Assembly: GCA_026129685.1 (NCBI GenBank)
Contig: JAHCHO010000005.1
Coordinates: forward strand, 186,001-250,000
DNA length: 64,000 nt
Direction of reading: 5' to 3'
Origin: Fimbriimonadaceae bacterium
Lineage (GTDB): Bacteria; Armatimonadota; Fimbriimonadia; Fimbriimonadales; Fimbriimonadaceae
Numbering within the stretch: position 1 is the first letter of the stretch; each line of letters begins with the position of its first letter. The notes beneath the pieces are model-generated. The model ran no database searches. It was not told the DNA's origin and saw only the letters and a program-made list of their open reading frames with translations. Of this stretch, positions 43,886 through 52,584 are shown one piece after another. The position numbers and the translations under genes were made by a program.

Positions 43886-44926
43886 TTAGGGCTTGAACGC
43901 GGCGTACTCCTCGGCCGTGCTCGGAACCTTGATCTCGCCGGACGCCACCTTCTGCTTGATGGCATCGACTTTCGCCAGTTTCTCCGGCCCGATGAGGTCT
44001 TTGGTGTGGAGGAGGTCGGAGATGCCGACGCCGTTCTCCTTCAGATCGTACATCCGCTCCCCCTTCTCGAACTTGCCGTCCTTGACGTCGCGAATCGTGG
44101 AGAACACCGCCTCGTCGACCCGCTTGATCATGCTGGTGAGGACGTTCCCCGGTTCGAGGCCGTCTTGGTCGCTGTCGACGCCGATGGCGAACTTGTCGAG
44201 GTCCTTCGCGGCGCGGATGACGCCAAGGCCGGCCCGTCCGGCCGCCGCGTAGACGATGTCGGCCCCGCCTTTGAAGAGCACCTCGGCCGCCGCCTTGCCC
44301 TTGTCCACCTCGTCCCAACTTCCGGTGTATTTGGAGGGCAGCGCCTCGACGGCCGGGTTGGCCGTCCTCGCGCCCGCGAAAAAGCCGACCTCGAACTTCT
44401 TGATCAGGGGAATCTCCATGCCGCCGACGAAGCCGATCTTGTTCGACTTGGTCATCAAGCCCGCGAGGTAGCCGACCAGAAAGCTGCCCTCCTCCTCCTT
44501 GAACCGAAGGGCGCGAACGTTGTCGCCTTCGGCCGCGCCGTCCACAATGGCGAACTTGGCGTCCGGGAAGTCGGGAGCCACGTTCTTGAGGGCCTGGTCC
44601 ATCCCGAGGCCGACCGCGATCACGAGGCTGCAGTTCTGTTCGGCAAGGGTGCGCAGGTTGCTTTCGTAATCCGAGTCGGACTTCGACTCGACCTTGACCA
44701 CCTTGACCCCGAGTTCCGATTCCGCTCGCTGCACGCCGCGCCAGGCGCTGTCGTTGAAGGACTTGTCGCCGAGGCCCCCCTTGTCGAACACGATCCCCAC
44801 CGTGATCGGCTTGGCGTCGCCACTGGGCGCCTTGGCGTCCTCGGCGGGCTTGCCACCGGTGTCGCCGCAACCGACGAGAACGAGCGCGAGAAGGCTGCCG
44901 AAGAGTAGCGTCCAGGGGGTTTTCAA
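43886..44926 (-). CDS. BMP/Med family ABC transporter substrate-binding lipoprotein
   Basis: This is a membrane-anchored binding protein, probably for nucleosides. The lipoprotein signal ends LLALVLVGCGD. The mature domain begins with ITVGIVFDKGGLGDKSFND and continues with IVDGAAEGDNVRALRFKEEE and IGFVGGMEIPLIKKFE, all typical of the BMP family. TTG at 44926 is the only start that yields the signal peptide. It overlaps the TGA of a three-codon ATG frame just upstream. No permease or ATPase genes accompany it here. Length is 346 residues. Confidence 0.9.
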   Translation of the reverse strand: MKTPWTLLFGSLLALVLVGCGDTGGKPAEDAKAPSGDAKPITVGIVFDKGGLGDKSFNDSAWRGVQRAESELGVKVVKVESKSDSDYESNLRTLAEQNCSLVIAVGLGMDQALKNVAPDFPDAKFAIVDGAAEGDNVRALRFKEEEGSFLVGYLAGLMTKSNKIGFVGGMEIPLIKKFEVGFFAGARTANPAVEALPSKYTGSWDEVDKGKAAAEVLFKGGADIVYAAAGRAGLGVIRAAKDLDKFAIGVDSDQDGLEPGNVLTSMIKRVDEAVFSTIRDVKDGKFEKGERMYDLKENGVGISDLLHTKDLIGPEKLAKVDAIKQKVASGEIKVPSTAEEYAAFKP

Positions 44927-44962
44927 GGGGTCATGGTCCTCGCCGGGTAAACTACCGCGATT

Positions 44963-45574
44963 ATGGCTCAGGCGCGCGTCGCCGGGCCACCGGAGCTTTC
45001 CCAAACCTTGATCACGATCCACCTCACCAAACTGGAGACCGCGCTCGAACAGGTGCGCAAGTCGCACCCGAAGCTCAACCCGACGGACCAAGCGATGCTG
45101 GCCAACGCCCTGGTCCTCGCGGGTCGGCACGCGATCGCCCTACACGACTCGCGCGGGTTTGTCTGGCCCGACGAGTACAAGGAGTTCACGGATTCGCTCG
45201 TCGGCGAGGTGATTCGCGTTCAGGAGCAACTCGAGGACGGCAAGAAGGTCACCAAGCGGGTCGCCAAGTCGGCGGATGTCGAGGAACCGATTCCGCTCAC
45301 GATCGACCTGAAGCCGAACTACGAGGCGGGCGAAAGCCTGCTCGAGTCTCGGGACGACCTGAAGGCGGTGTTCAGCGACGCGATGCAGGAAGGCGTCGAG
45401 TACGCCTACGCCGGCAACGACATTGGCTGGCAGTGGGCGCTGGACCGCGCGAACTGGCTCACTCTTAGCGACGAAAAAGTGACGCGCAAGGTGAAGGTGA
45501 AAGTCCGGTTCGCGGAAGGCGCCACCGGGAGCGAACTCGGCGGCGCGACGAAGGCCAAGGCCCGGAAGCGCTGA
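44963..45574 (+). CDS. Hypothetical protein, 203 residues
   Basis: I do not recognise a family. The sequence is soluble, with no signal or membrane helix. The first 100 residues look helical (TLITIHLTKLETALEQVRKS, TDQAMLANALVLAGRHAIAL). The middle contains FSDAMQEGVEYAYAGNDIGWQW, and the C-terminus is basic (GATKAKARKR). TAAACT lies nine bases before the ATG without a ribosome site. It is divergent from the BMP lipoprotein gene and converges with a cyclic-nucleotide-domain gene. Its function is unknown. Confidence 0.7.
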   Translation: MAQARVAGPPELSQTLITIHLTKLETALEQVRKSHPKLNPTDQAMLANALVLAGRHAIALHDSRGFVWPDEYKEFTDSLVGEVIRVQEQLEDGKKVTKRVAKSADVEEPIPLTIDLKPNYEAGESLLESRDDLKAVFSDAMQEGVEYAYAGNDIGWQWALDRANWLTLSDEKVTRKVKVKVRFAEGATGSELGGATKAKARKR

Positions 45575-45602
45575 GGCTTCCCGGCCTCGGCTTCGTTCCG
45601 GA

Positions 45603-46088
45603 TCAGTCGAAGCGCTTCGCCCAGTGGTCTTCGGTGCGCGAGAGCACCTCGTCCAACTTGAGCTTGGCGTTCGCCAGGCGCAACCCCAGGTTGCGGGCGA
45701 GGTTGGCGACGACGATGATCCCGAGGTCCTTTTCCGTCCAGATCAGACGCCGGAGCGGCTTGACGGGAATCCGAGCCACCCGCACCAGCCCGTCGCACAC
45801 GGCGGCCCGGCAACGCGGCTCGTTGTCCACGAGCGCGAGTTCGCCCAACACCGTCACCGGCTTGACCACCTCCGCGGGTTCACCGTCCGACCGGTAGATG
45901 GTGACGTGGCCTTCCAATACAACAAAGATGTCGTTATTGCGGTCGTTCAACCGGAAGATCGCGTCCCCGGCGGCGAGAATCTCTTCGGTGGCGAGCTCGG
46001 CGACCTGAGCGAGTTGGGCGTCGCTCAAACCGAACACGAGGAAGTTCTGGCGGAACACGTCCAAGTGGGTCAGCTTATGGTCCACCAT
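45603..46088 (-). CDS. Cyclic nucleotide-binding domain protein
   Basis: This 161-residue single-domain sensor has a CNB beta-barrel: EEILAAGDAIFRLNDRNND, VVLEGHVTIYRSDG, and the phosphate-binding cassette region LGELALVDNEPRCRAAV. A short helical C-terminus (LARNLGLRLANAKLKLDE) follows, but no winged helix or kinase is present, so it is not a full CRP-type regulator. The ligand could be cAMP or another nucleotide, or none. On the minus strand TACCAT lies exactly six bases before the ATG at 46088, preceded by TGT, so translation is probably leaderless. Confidence 0.88.
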   Translation of the reverse strand: MVDHKLTHLDVFRQNFLVFGLSDAQLAQVAELATEEILAAGDAIFRLNDRNNDIFVVLEGHVTIYRSDGEPAEVVKPVTVLGELALVDNEPRCRAAVCDGLVRVARIPVKPLRRLIWTEKDLGIIVVANLARNLGLRLANAKLKLDEVLSRTEDHWAKRFD

Positions 46089-46149
46089 GAACGTATGGTA
46101 ACACGTTCCCCGGCGTTTCTGGGACCAGAATCCCGGATTGGCCGCGCCG

Positions 46150-47829
46150 CTATTCGCTCGGATTGAAGCTCCGGTACAGGTTGCCCGAAAGGAAGGTTGC
46201 GAGGACCGTGACGCCAAGGGCCAGCAGGGCCGCCGGGATCGCGGCGAAGATGGGTCCGGTCTTCAGGAACATCAGCAGAATGAACGCGCCGAGGGAAGGG
46301 CCGAAGCCGACGATGATCCCGACGAACACCATGAGTTGCCGAAACCCGCGTTGCGTGGGGTCCTCGATGTCCGGGAACAGCAACGAGAACAGGTAGACGA
46401 CGGAACTCACCATGAGGGAGGTCGCGGGAGCCCAGACGACCGCCGCGACGACCGTTTTCCAGAGCAGGGGCTTCATCGCCAGAAAGACGAGCGACCCCGC
46501 CCACGTGAAGAGGATTCCGAAAAGCGACTTCGCGACGACCTCGAAGAACACGTTCGTCGCGTTCTGGAACGGGAGCGGCTTCTGCAGGTCCACGTGGCGC
46601 AGAAGGTCGATGACGCCGCTCTGGGCGCTCGTCATCGTGACCATGAAGAGGGTGGACATCTGCATGACGAGGAACAGGTAGCCCGGTCCTTCCGAACCGG
46701 TTCGCCGCCCCTCCGGCATGAATCCCGGCATCCCGTTCATCACGAGGGTGATGACGAGAAAGAACGCGAGCATGCCCGTCGAACCTCGCGTCTGGAGGAA
46801 CCACTCCTTCCACAGCAGGGCGCGCGCGCCCCGCAGGCGTAAGCCGTGGACCCAGGTCCGGCGTCCCGCCTTGAGCTTGCCCTTGCGCGCCTCCTCGATG
46901 CGAACGCCGCTGAGGTCGCCTTGGCGCTGAAGCTGGCGCGAGGTGTCGAAACCGCGGGCGGCGGCCTGGTCGTACAACTCGCCTGCCTGCCGAAACGCGA
47001 GGGTCCACGCGCCGGCGATCAGCGCGACCTGGAGCGCGAACAACCCGGCAAGGGCGAAGGTGTGGCCCTGGAGCGCGGCGGTCACCGTCTGCGCGGATAG
47101 GGTCGCCGAGAACAGAACGGTGCGTAGGATGGGGCCGTTGGCCAGGTCGATCAGCCCTTCCGGGCCGTCCAGCCGGCGGACCGACAGGGCGATCTCGACC
47201 GCGAGGAGCAGACCGGCCGCGCCAAGCCCGACCATCAGCCAGCGTCGGCGCGTTCCCGTCGCGTCGGCGTTCGAGTTCACCCACATGCTGACGGCATAGC
47301 TGATGGCGACCCAGAACAGGGCCATCAGAAACCACGAGATCATCCCGACCCGCGCGGCGATCGCCAGAGAACCGGCGTCGGGCATCACCTTCTTCAAGGC
47401 GTCGATGCCTTGGGACGCGCCGCGCCAGCCGAACAGAATGAGAATGAAGGGCGTCAGGAGGGTGACGAGGTATTCGCGGACCACGCGGAAGCCGAGCACG
47501 ATCCGTGGCGACACCGGCGTGGGAAACAGCACGTCCACATCGGCGGGACGGAAACCCGAACGATGGCTCAGCATCCCGAGGAGCATCACGAGGCTCATCA
47601 CCCCGAATCCGGCGAACGCCACCGCGTCCATCACTGCCATCGGCGGCACGGTGAGCTTGAAGTCGTCCGGTAGAGGCGGGGCGTCGCGCGATGAGCCGGT
47701 CGGACGAACGAAGAAGAAGAAGTAGTACGCGAGAACCGCCACCATCGTGATGAGGCGCTTGGGCGAGGTGAACGCCCGCCGAACCCCGTTCACGACCGAT
47801 CGCGTCGTCAGGAAGAGCAACGGCCTCAT
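46150..47829 (-). CDS. Putative ABC exporter, membrane subunit
   Basis: This 559-residue polytopic membrane protein fits the putative ABC exporter family. The N-terminal basic segment (MRPLLFLTTRSVVNGVRRAF) leads to about a dozen helices, grouped in two halves. Between the halves is a soluble region of about 60 residues (AAARGFDTSRQLQRQGDLSG, then LRGARALLWKEWFLQTRGST). It overlaps the stop of the ATPase gene (ATGA), which supplies energy. The exported substrate cannot be inferred. Confidence 0.85.
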   Translation of the reverse strand: MRPLLFLTTRSVVNGVRRAFTSPKRLITMVAVLAYYFFFFVRPTGSSRDAPPLPDDFKLTVPPMAVMDAVAFAGFGVMSLVMLLGMLSHRSGFRPADVDVLFPTPVSPRIVLGFRVVREYLVTLLTPFILILFGWRGASQGIDALKKVMPDAGSLAIAARVGMISWFLMALFWVAISYAVSMWVNSNADATGTRRRWLMVGLGAAGLLLAVEIALSVRRLDGPEGLIDLANGPILRTVLFSATLSAQTVTAALQGHTFALAGLFALQVALIAGAWTLAFRQAGELYDQAAARGFDTSRQLQRQGDLSGVRIEEARKGKLKAGRRTWVHGLRLRGARALLWKEWFLQTRGSTGMLAFFLVITLVMNGMPGFMPEGRRTGSEGPGYLFLVMQMSTLFMVTMTSAQSGVIDLLRHVDLQKPLPFQNATNVFFEVVAKSLFGILFTWAGSLVFLAMKPLLWKTVVAAVVWAPATSLMVSSVVYLFSLLFPDIEDPTQRGFRQLMVFVGIIVGFGPSLGAFILLMFLKTGPIFAAIPAALLALGVTVLATFLSGNLYRSFNPSE

Positions 47830-48566
47830 GGATCGTTCGTCGGCTCCCGATCTTGGGTCAGGCTTAGGAAGAGGTCTTCGAGTGAGGCGTCCGTCATCTG
47901 CGACCGGTCGCGCAGTTCGGCCAGGGTGCCCTCCGTCAGCTTCTTGCCACGGGCCAGGATGATGACGCGGTCGCAGAGTTTCTCGGCGGTATCGAGAAGG
48001 TGGGTCGAGACGAGGACCGCCGCGCCCGCGTCCCGAGCTCGAGCGAGTTCCATCTTCAACTCGTGGGCGCCCGCCGGATCGATGCCGATCATCGGCTCGT
48101 CGAGCAGCATCACGTTCGCGTCGTGCACGAGGGCACAGGCGACGGCGAGCTTCTGCTTCATGCCCTTGCTGAGGGTCGCCACCAGCTCGTTCCGCTTCTC
48201 GAGGAGGTTGTACCGTTCGAGGAGAGTCTCCTTCTCCGCGTCGTACACGTCGAGTTTGTCGAAGCACATCGCGACGAAACGAAGGTGCTCGTCCACGGTG
48301 AGAAGGTCGTAGAGGCCCGGGACCTCAGGCACGAAGGCGAGACCCGCCTTCGCCCGAGCTTGGTCCTCGACGATGTCGAATCCGTTGATGAGGACTTGGC
48401 CGGCGGTGGGCTTCAGGATGCCGGCGATGCAGCGCAGGGCCGTCGTCTTGCCCGCGCCGTTCGGACCGAGCAACCCCACGATCTCGCCGGGAGCGACGAC
48501 GAACGACACCTCGTCCACCGCCCGGGTCTTGCGGTAGTCCTTGACAAGCTGTCGAACCTCGAGCAC
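47826..48566 (-). CDS. ABC transporter ATP-binding subunit
   Basis: This is the ATPase partner of the downstream exporter. Walker A is LLGPNGAGKTTALRCIAGIL, the signature is LSKGMKQKLAVACAL, Walker B is VMLLDEPMIGIDP, and the H-loop is LVSTHLLDT. The start is uncertain. GTG at 48566 (VLEVRQLVKDYRK) gives a normal 246-residue length. An in-frame CTG overlapping the TGA of the RNase G/E gene (48614) would add about 16 residues. The RNase G/E, ATPase and exporter genes appear to lie in one operon. Confidence 0.92.
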   Translation of the reverse strand: MLEVRQLVKDYRKTRAVDEVSFVVAPGEIVGLLGPNGAGKTTALRCIAGILKPTAGQVLINGFDIVEDQARAKAGLAFVPEVPGLYDLLTVDEHLRFVAMCFDKLDVYDAEKETLLERYNLLEKRNELVATLSKGMKQKLAVACALVHDANVMLLDEPMIGIDPAGAHELKMELARARDAGAAVLVSTHLLDTAEKLCDRVIILARGKKLTEGTLAELRDRSQMTDASLEDLFLSLTQDREPTNDP

Positions 48567-48610
48567 GGTCTCGGGTTTGTACCCGGGTTCCCCGGCTTTC
48601 GTCAGGGACG

Positions 48611-50329
48611 TCAGCGACCGGCCGTCGTGGCGACCCCTGGTAGGATCGTCTCGCCCACCGCGAAGGAGCGCCGGATATCGAGCAGGCAGACCTTGGCCCG
48701 CATGCCCACGTACTCCTCGCCGGAGGCGAGTTCGACGTAGTACCCGGAGTCGGTCCAGCCGATGATCTTGCTCGAATTGTCGAAGGCCGAGCGGCGAACA
48801 TTGCACTCGACGACCTGTGATCGGCGGTAGCCGAGGAACTCCCGGTCGTATTGCTCGATCGTGCCCGTTCGGATTTCGTACTCGTCCCACTCCAGGTCAA
48901 AGTTCGCGCGCAGGTAGATGCCGCGCCGCAACTCGTGTTCGAGTTCCTCGACCATCTCGCCGTCGGCGCCGATGAGCGACTCGACGACCGCGGGATGGCA
49001 CTCGACGAGGTAGGCGTTCCCCGGATCGGAGAGCTTGCGGCGCATGTCCCGTTCGATCCAGAGAGAGACGGTGTCCTTGGAGGGGATGCGGCCCCGCCCC
49101 TCGCACATCGGGCAGGACTCCATGATCGTCTCGGTGACCGATTCGCCCGTGCGTTTGCGCGTGATCTCGATCAGCCCAAGCGACGAGATTTTGCCGACCC
49201 GCGTGCGGGCGCGGTCGCGCGAGAGCCGATCGGTGAAGTGCTTCAGCAACTTGCGCCGATCCTCCGCCGACTCCATGTCGATGAAGTCGATCACGATGAT
49301 CCCGCCCATGTCGCGCAGACGCAACTGGCGGCAGACTTCGTCGGCGGCCTCGAGGTTGGTCCTCAGAATCGTGTCGTTGAGCGACGTGGAGCCGACCTGC
49401 TTTCCCGTGTTGATGTCGATGGCGGTCAGCGCCTCCATCTCGTCGATGACCAGGTAGACGCCGGACTTGAGCCAGACCTTCTTGTCGAGCAACCGCTCGA
49501 GTTCCTTCTCGATGCCGAACTGGTCGAAGATCGGCTGGTCCTTGTCGAAGAGGGTGATCCGGTCGCGCATCTGGGGGGCGACCACGCTCGCCGCGAGCTG
49601 GACCTTTTCGTACTCGTCCGGATCGTCGATGACCATGCGGTCGATCCCGTCGCTGAAAATGTCGCGCAACGTGCGGTAGAGCAGGGTCTGGTCCCGGTGA
49701 ACGCAGGCAGGGGCCTTCTGGCGCTTACTGGCGGTCTTGACCTGAGCCCACAGCTGTTCGAGGAACTTGACGTCGGCGCGCAACTCCGCCTCGGTGCGGC
49801 CCTCGCACTCCGTGCGCAGGATGAGGCCGAAGCCCTTGGGGATGATCTTGTCCCCGACCTTGCGGAGGCGTTCGCGCTCCGCGCGCTCTTCGATCTTCCG
49901 GCTGACCCCGACGTGGGTCGCCTCCGGCATGAGGACAACGTAACGTCCGGGTAGCGCGATCCGCGTCGTGACGCGCGCCCCCTTGGTGCCGCGCGGACCC
50001 TTCGTCACCTGCACCATGATCTGCTGACCGGGGCGGAGCAGGTCCTTGATCTTGCGCCGGCGCAGTTCGGAACGCTTGATCGCCGAAGGCGTGTTCTCCG
50101 GGGCTTCGTCGGGCAGAATGTCCGCCACGTAGAGGAACGCGTTGCGTTCCAGGCCGATGTCGACGAAGGCCGCGTCCATGCCTTGAAGCACGTTCTGGAC
50201 GATGCCTTTGAAAATGCTGCCGACGACCCGCTCTTCCCGCTCGACGCGGTACTCCATCAGTTGTCGGTCTTCAAGAAGGGCGATACGGGTCTCGCGGTGC
50301 GAGCAGTTGACGAGGATTTCAACGTCCAT
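48611..50329 (-). CDS. rng: Ribonuclease G/E
   Basis: This is a 5'-end-dependent single-strand endoribonuclease for rRNA and mRNA processing. The S1 domain (about 38-120, with VGSIFKGIVQNVLQGMDAAF) is followed by the 5' sensor and RNase H-like core. Catalytic Asp residues fall in TAIDINTG and GGIIVIDFIDM. The zinc-link is SCPMCEGRGRI. The last ~75 residues (REFLGYRRSQVVECNV onward) resemble a TRAM-like RNA-binding domain, seen in some family members. At 572 residues it lacks the long degradosome tail of RNase E. Confidence 0.95.
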   Translation of the reverse strand: MDVEILVNCSHRETRIALLEDRQLMEYRVEREERVVGSIFKGIVQNVLQGMDAAFVDIGLERNAFLYVADILPDEAPENTPSAIKRSELRRRKIKDLLRPGQQIMVQVTKGPRGTKGARVTTRIALPGRYVVLMPEATHVGVSRKIEERAERERLRKVGDKIIPKGFGLILRTECEGRTEAELRADVKFLEQLWAQVKTASKRQKAPACVHRDQTLLYRTLRDIFSDGIDRMVIDDPDEYEKVQLAASVVAPQMRDRITLFDKDQPIFDQFGIEKELERLLDKKVWLKSGVYLVIDEMEALTAIDINTGKQVGSTSLNDTILRTNLEAADEVCRQLRLRDMGGIIVIDFIDMESAEDRRKLLKHFTDRLSRDRARTRVGKISSLGLIEITRKRTGESVTETIMESCPMCEGRGRIPSKDTVSLWIERDMRRKLSDPGNAYLVECHPAVVESLIGADGEMVEELEHELRRGIYLRANFDLEWDEYEIRTGTIEQYDREFLGYRRSQVVECNVRRSAFDNSSKIIGWTDSGYYVELASGEEYVGMRAKVCLLDIRRSFAVGETILPGVATTAGR

Positions 50330-50467
50330 GAGAAGGCAAACCTATCCTGCGTTTCCCCCGTCCGCCCGGCGAAGGTCAATGGGTCGCAGGGTCCAAGGTT
50401 CGGGATCGGAAACGAACGGGACCATTGTACCGCCGGTCCTTTGCGCGCCGAACGGGTCTCGTGTGCG

Positions 50468-50473
50468 TAATAT
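50468..50473 (+). promoter_or_regulatory. -10-like hexamer six bases before the AAA ATPase start
   Basis: TAATAT is followed by exactly six bases and ATG at 50480. There is no credible Shine-Dalgarno, and no good -35 at 17 bases. Confidence 0.45.
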
Positions 50474-50479
50474 GAAGTC

Positions 50480-52141
50480 ATGACCCCCGACGAACGCCGA
50501 CGAAGCCTCCAGATTCTCGATCGGCTGGCCGACGCCGCGCCCCCCGACAACGCCAAGCTGGCGAACTACGTCGCCGCCCTGCGCGACGAACTCGCCCGCG
50601 AGGACCTGGAGAACGAGGAGAAGGCCAAACTGCTCGCCGAGTACGAAGCGGCCTACCAGAAACTCACCGCACCCGCCAACCGGATGGGTGTGTTCCTCGA
50701 GCCGATGGCGGGCGGCCTCGCCCTCATCGCCGTTGGCGATACCGAGTTCCTTGCGCAGATCGACCCAACCCTCGACCCGGAGACGCTCCAGCGGGGCGAT
50801 CGGGTGTACGTGAACGACGCCTACGCGGTGGTCGGCCGCCTTGACCCCCACCCCGGCGGCGCCCTGCTGAAGGTTGCGGAGGCCTATGGCGACGGGCGCC
50901 TGCGAATCGGCTCCGAGGGCCCTTCGACGGACGGCGGGCGCATCGTTCTTCGCGCCAAGATCCTCCATGAAAAGAAGCTGGAGACGGGCGACCTCGTCCG
51001 CGTCGAGCCGACCGGCCGCGTCGCCGTCGAGTCGTTCGAGCAGAAGGAGAACCGCGACTACTTCTTCGAGGAGGTGCCCGAAATCCCCTGGGAGAAGATC
51101 GGCGGCCAGGACGAGGCCATCCGCCTCATCAAGGACACGATCGAGAAGCCCCTCCTCTACCCGGAGATCTACCAACGCTTCGAGAAGAAGCCGATCAAGG
51201 GCATGCTCCTGTACGGTCCCCCGGGATGCGGCAAGACCCTCATCGGCAAGGCGACCGCCTACAACCTCACCCAGGAGTACTCCAAGCGGGTCGGGCACAC
51301 CGTGAAGGAGTACTTCATGTACATCAGCGGGCCGAAGATCCTCAACATGTGGCTCGGCGAGACCGAGCGCATGGTGCGGGACATCTTCCGCATCGCCCGC
51401 GAAAAGGCCAAGGAAGGGCGGCTCGTGTTCATCTTTATGGACGAGGCGGAATCCGTGCTGCGAACGCGATCCTCCGGCCGATACCTCAACATCAGCAACA
51501 CGGTGGTGCCCCAGTTCTGTGCCGAACTCGACGGGCTCGTGTCGCTCGAGAACGTCGTGCTGATGCTCACCTCGAACCGCCCCGACTACATCGACCCGGC
51601 CGTGCTTCGGCCCGAGCGGATCGATCGCAAGGTCAAGGTCAACCGCCCCGATCGTGCCGCCACCGCCCAGATCCTCGGCATCTACCTGCACGCGGGCATC
51701 CCCCTCGACCCCGACGCCCTCGCCGAGTTCGACGGCGACGTGGACGGGACGCGGAAGAGGCTGGTCGAGGCCCTCACCGAGAAGCTCTGGTCGCACAAGC
51801 CGGAGTACCGCTTTCTCAAGGTGATGCTGCGCAACGGCTCGACCGAGACGCTGTACCGGTCCGACCTCGCGAGCGGCGCCCTCCTCAAGTCCATCGTGGA
51901 CCGCGCGAAGGACTTCGCGATCGAACGCGCCATCCGGGAGCCGTCGGTGCCCCACGGGGTCGGCCTGGCCGACCTCGAGCGGGCGGTGGACTCCGAGTAC
52001 CGCGAAAGCGAGATCTTCCCGAAGACCGACACCCAGGAGGACTGGCTCAAACTGCTCGACTACGAGCCGGAGAACGTCGCCGCCGTTCGACCGATCCTGC
52101 GCAACCGGGGCGAGGAGATCGCCCGAAAGAACATCGTGTGA
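50480..52141 (+). CDS. Proteasome-associated AAA+ ring ATPase (ARC/Mpa-like)
   Basis: This hexameric unfoldase of 553 residues resembles the bacterial proteasomal ATPase. An N-terminal coiled-coil-like helix (about 45-75, RDELAREDLENEEKAKLLAE) is followed by two OB-type barrels (about 80-195). The AAA module has Walker A at LYGPPGCGKTLIGKATAYN, Walker B at RLVFIFMDEAESVL, and sensor/Arg finger in LTSNRPDYIDPAVLRPERID. The C-terminus ends EIARKNIV, without the GQYL-type tail that opens the 20S gate in Mpa. No proteasome, Pup or ligase genes are adjacent. Confidence 0.9.
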   Translation: MTPDERRRSLQILDRLADAAPPDNAKLANYVAALRDELAREDLENEEKAKLLAEYEAAYQKLTAPANRMGVFLEPMAGGLALIAVGDTEFLAQIDPTLDPETLQRGDRVYVNDAYAVVGRLDPHPGGALLKVAEAYGDGRLRIGSEGPSTDGGRIVLRAKILHEKKLETGDLVRVEPTGRVAVESFEQKENRDYFFEEVPEIPWEKIGGQDEAIRLIKDTIEKPLLYPEIYQRFEKKPIKGMLLYGPPGCGKTLIGKATAYNLTQEYSKRVGHTVKEYFMYISGPKILNMWLGETERMVRDIFRIAREKAKEGRLVFIFMDEAESVLRTRSSGRYLNISNTVVPQFCAELDGLVSLENVVLMLTSNRPDYIDPAVLRPERIDRKVKVNRPDRAATAQILGIYLHAGIPLDPDALAEFDGDVDGTRKRLVEALTEKLWSHKPEYRFLKVMLRNGSTETLYRSDLASGALLKSIVDRAKDFAIERAIREPSVPHGVGLADLERAVDSEYRESEIFPKTDTQEDWLKLLDYEPENVAAVRPILRNRGEEIARKNIV

Positions 52142-52158
52142 TCGGCTACCATCGGGCG

Positions 52159-52584
52159 GTGGCGAAGACGCGCGTCCTCGTGATCTGCACCGGCAACCGC
52201 GCCCGCTCCCAAATGGCGGAGGGCTGGTTGCGGCGTTTCGGGGGCGACGACTTTGCGGTGTTCAGCGCAGGGACCCACCCCAAGGGCCTGCACCCGGTGG
52301 CGACGGAGGTGATGGCGGAGCGCGGGGTGGACATCTCGCATCAGACCTCCGACCCCGTCACGAAGTATCTGGGGGAGCCGTTCGACTGGGTGGTCACCGT
52401 GTGCGATTCGGCGAAAGAGGCCTGCCCGGCGTTTCCCGGTGCCCGGCGCACCGTCCATCGCTCGTTCCGCGATCCCGACATGCCGAATCCGACGCCCGAA
52501 GAACTCCGGACCGTGTTCCGGGAAATCCGAGACGAGATCGCCCTCTGGGCGGAGGCGTTCGTCCGGGAGGCCCATCCCGCGTGA
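52159..52584 (+). CDS. Low-molecular-weight phosphatase / ArsC-type arsenate reductase
   Basis: This is a cysteine-based phosphatase-fold enzyme of 141 residues. The P-loop is VICTGNRARSQMAEGWLRR near the N-terminus (C-x5-R). Two further cysteines, WVVTVCDSAKEACPAF, match the thioredoxin-linked arsenate reductases, and the Asp loop is FRDPDMPNPTPEELRTVF. That favours arsenate reduction over tyrosine phosphatase activity, but this is not certain. GTG at 52159 is chosen because TACCAT lies exactly six bases upstream; an in-frame GTG at 52138 has no such support. Its stop overlaps the ABC ATPase start (GTGA). Confidence 0.88.
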   Translation: MAKTRVLVICTGNRARSQMAEGWLRRFGGDDFAVFSAGTHPKGLHPVATEVMAERGVDISHQTSDPVTKYLGEPFDWVVTVCDSAKEACPAFPGARRTVHRSFRDPDMPNPTPEELRTVFREIRDEIALWAEAFVREAHPA

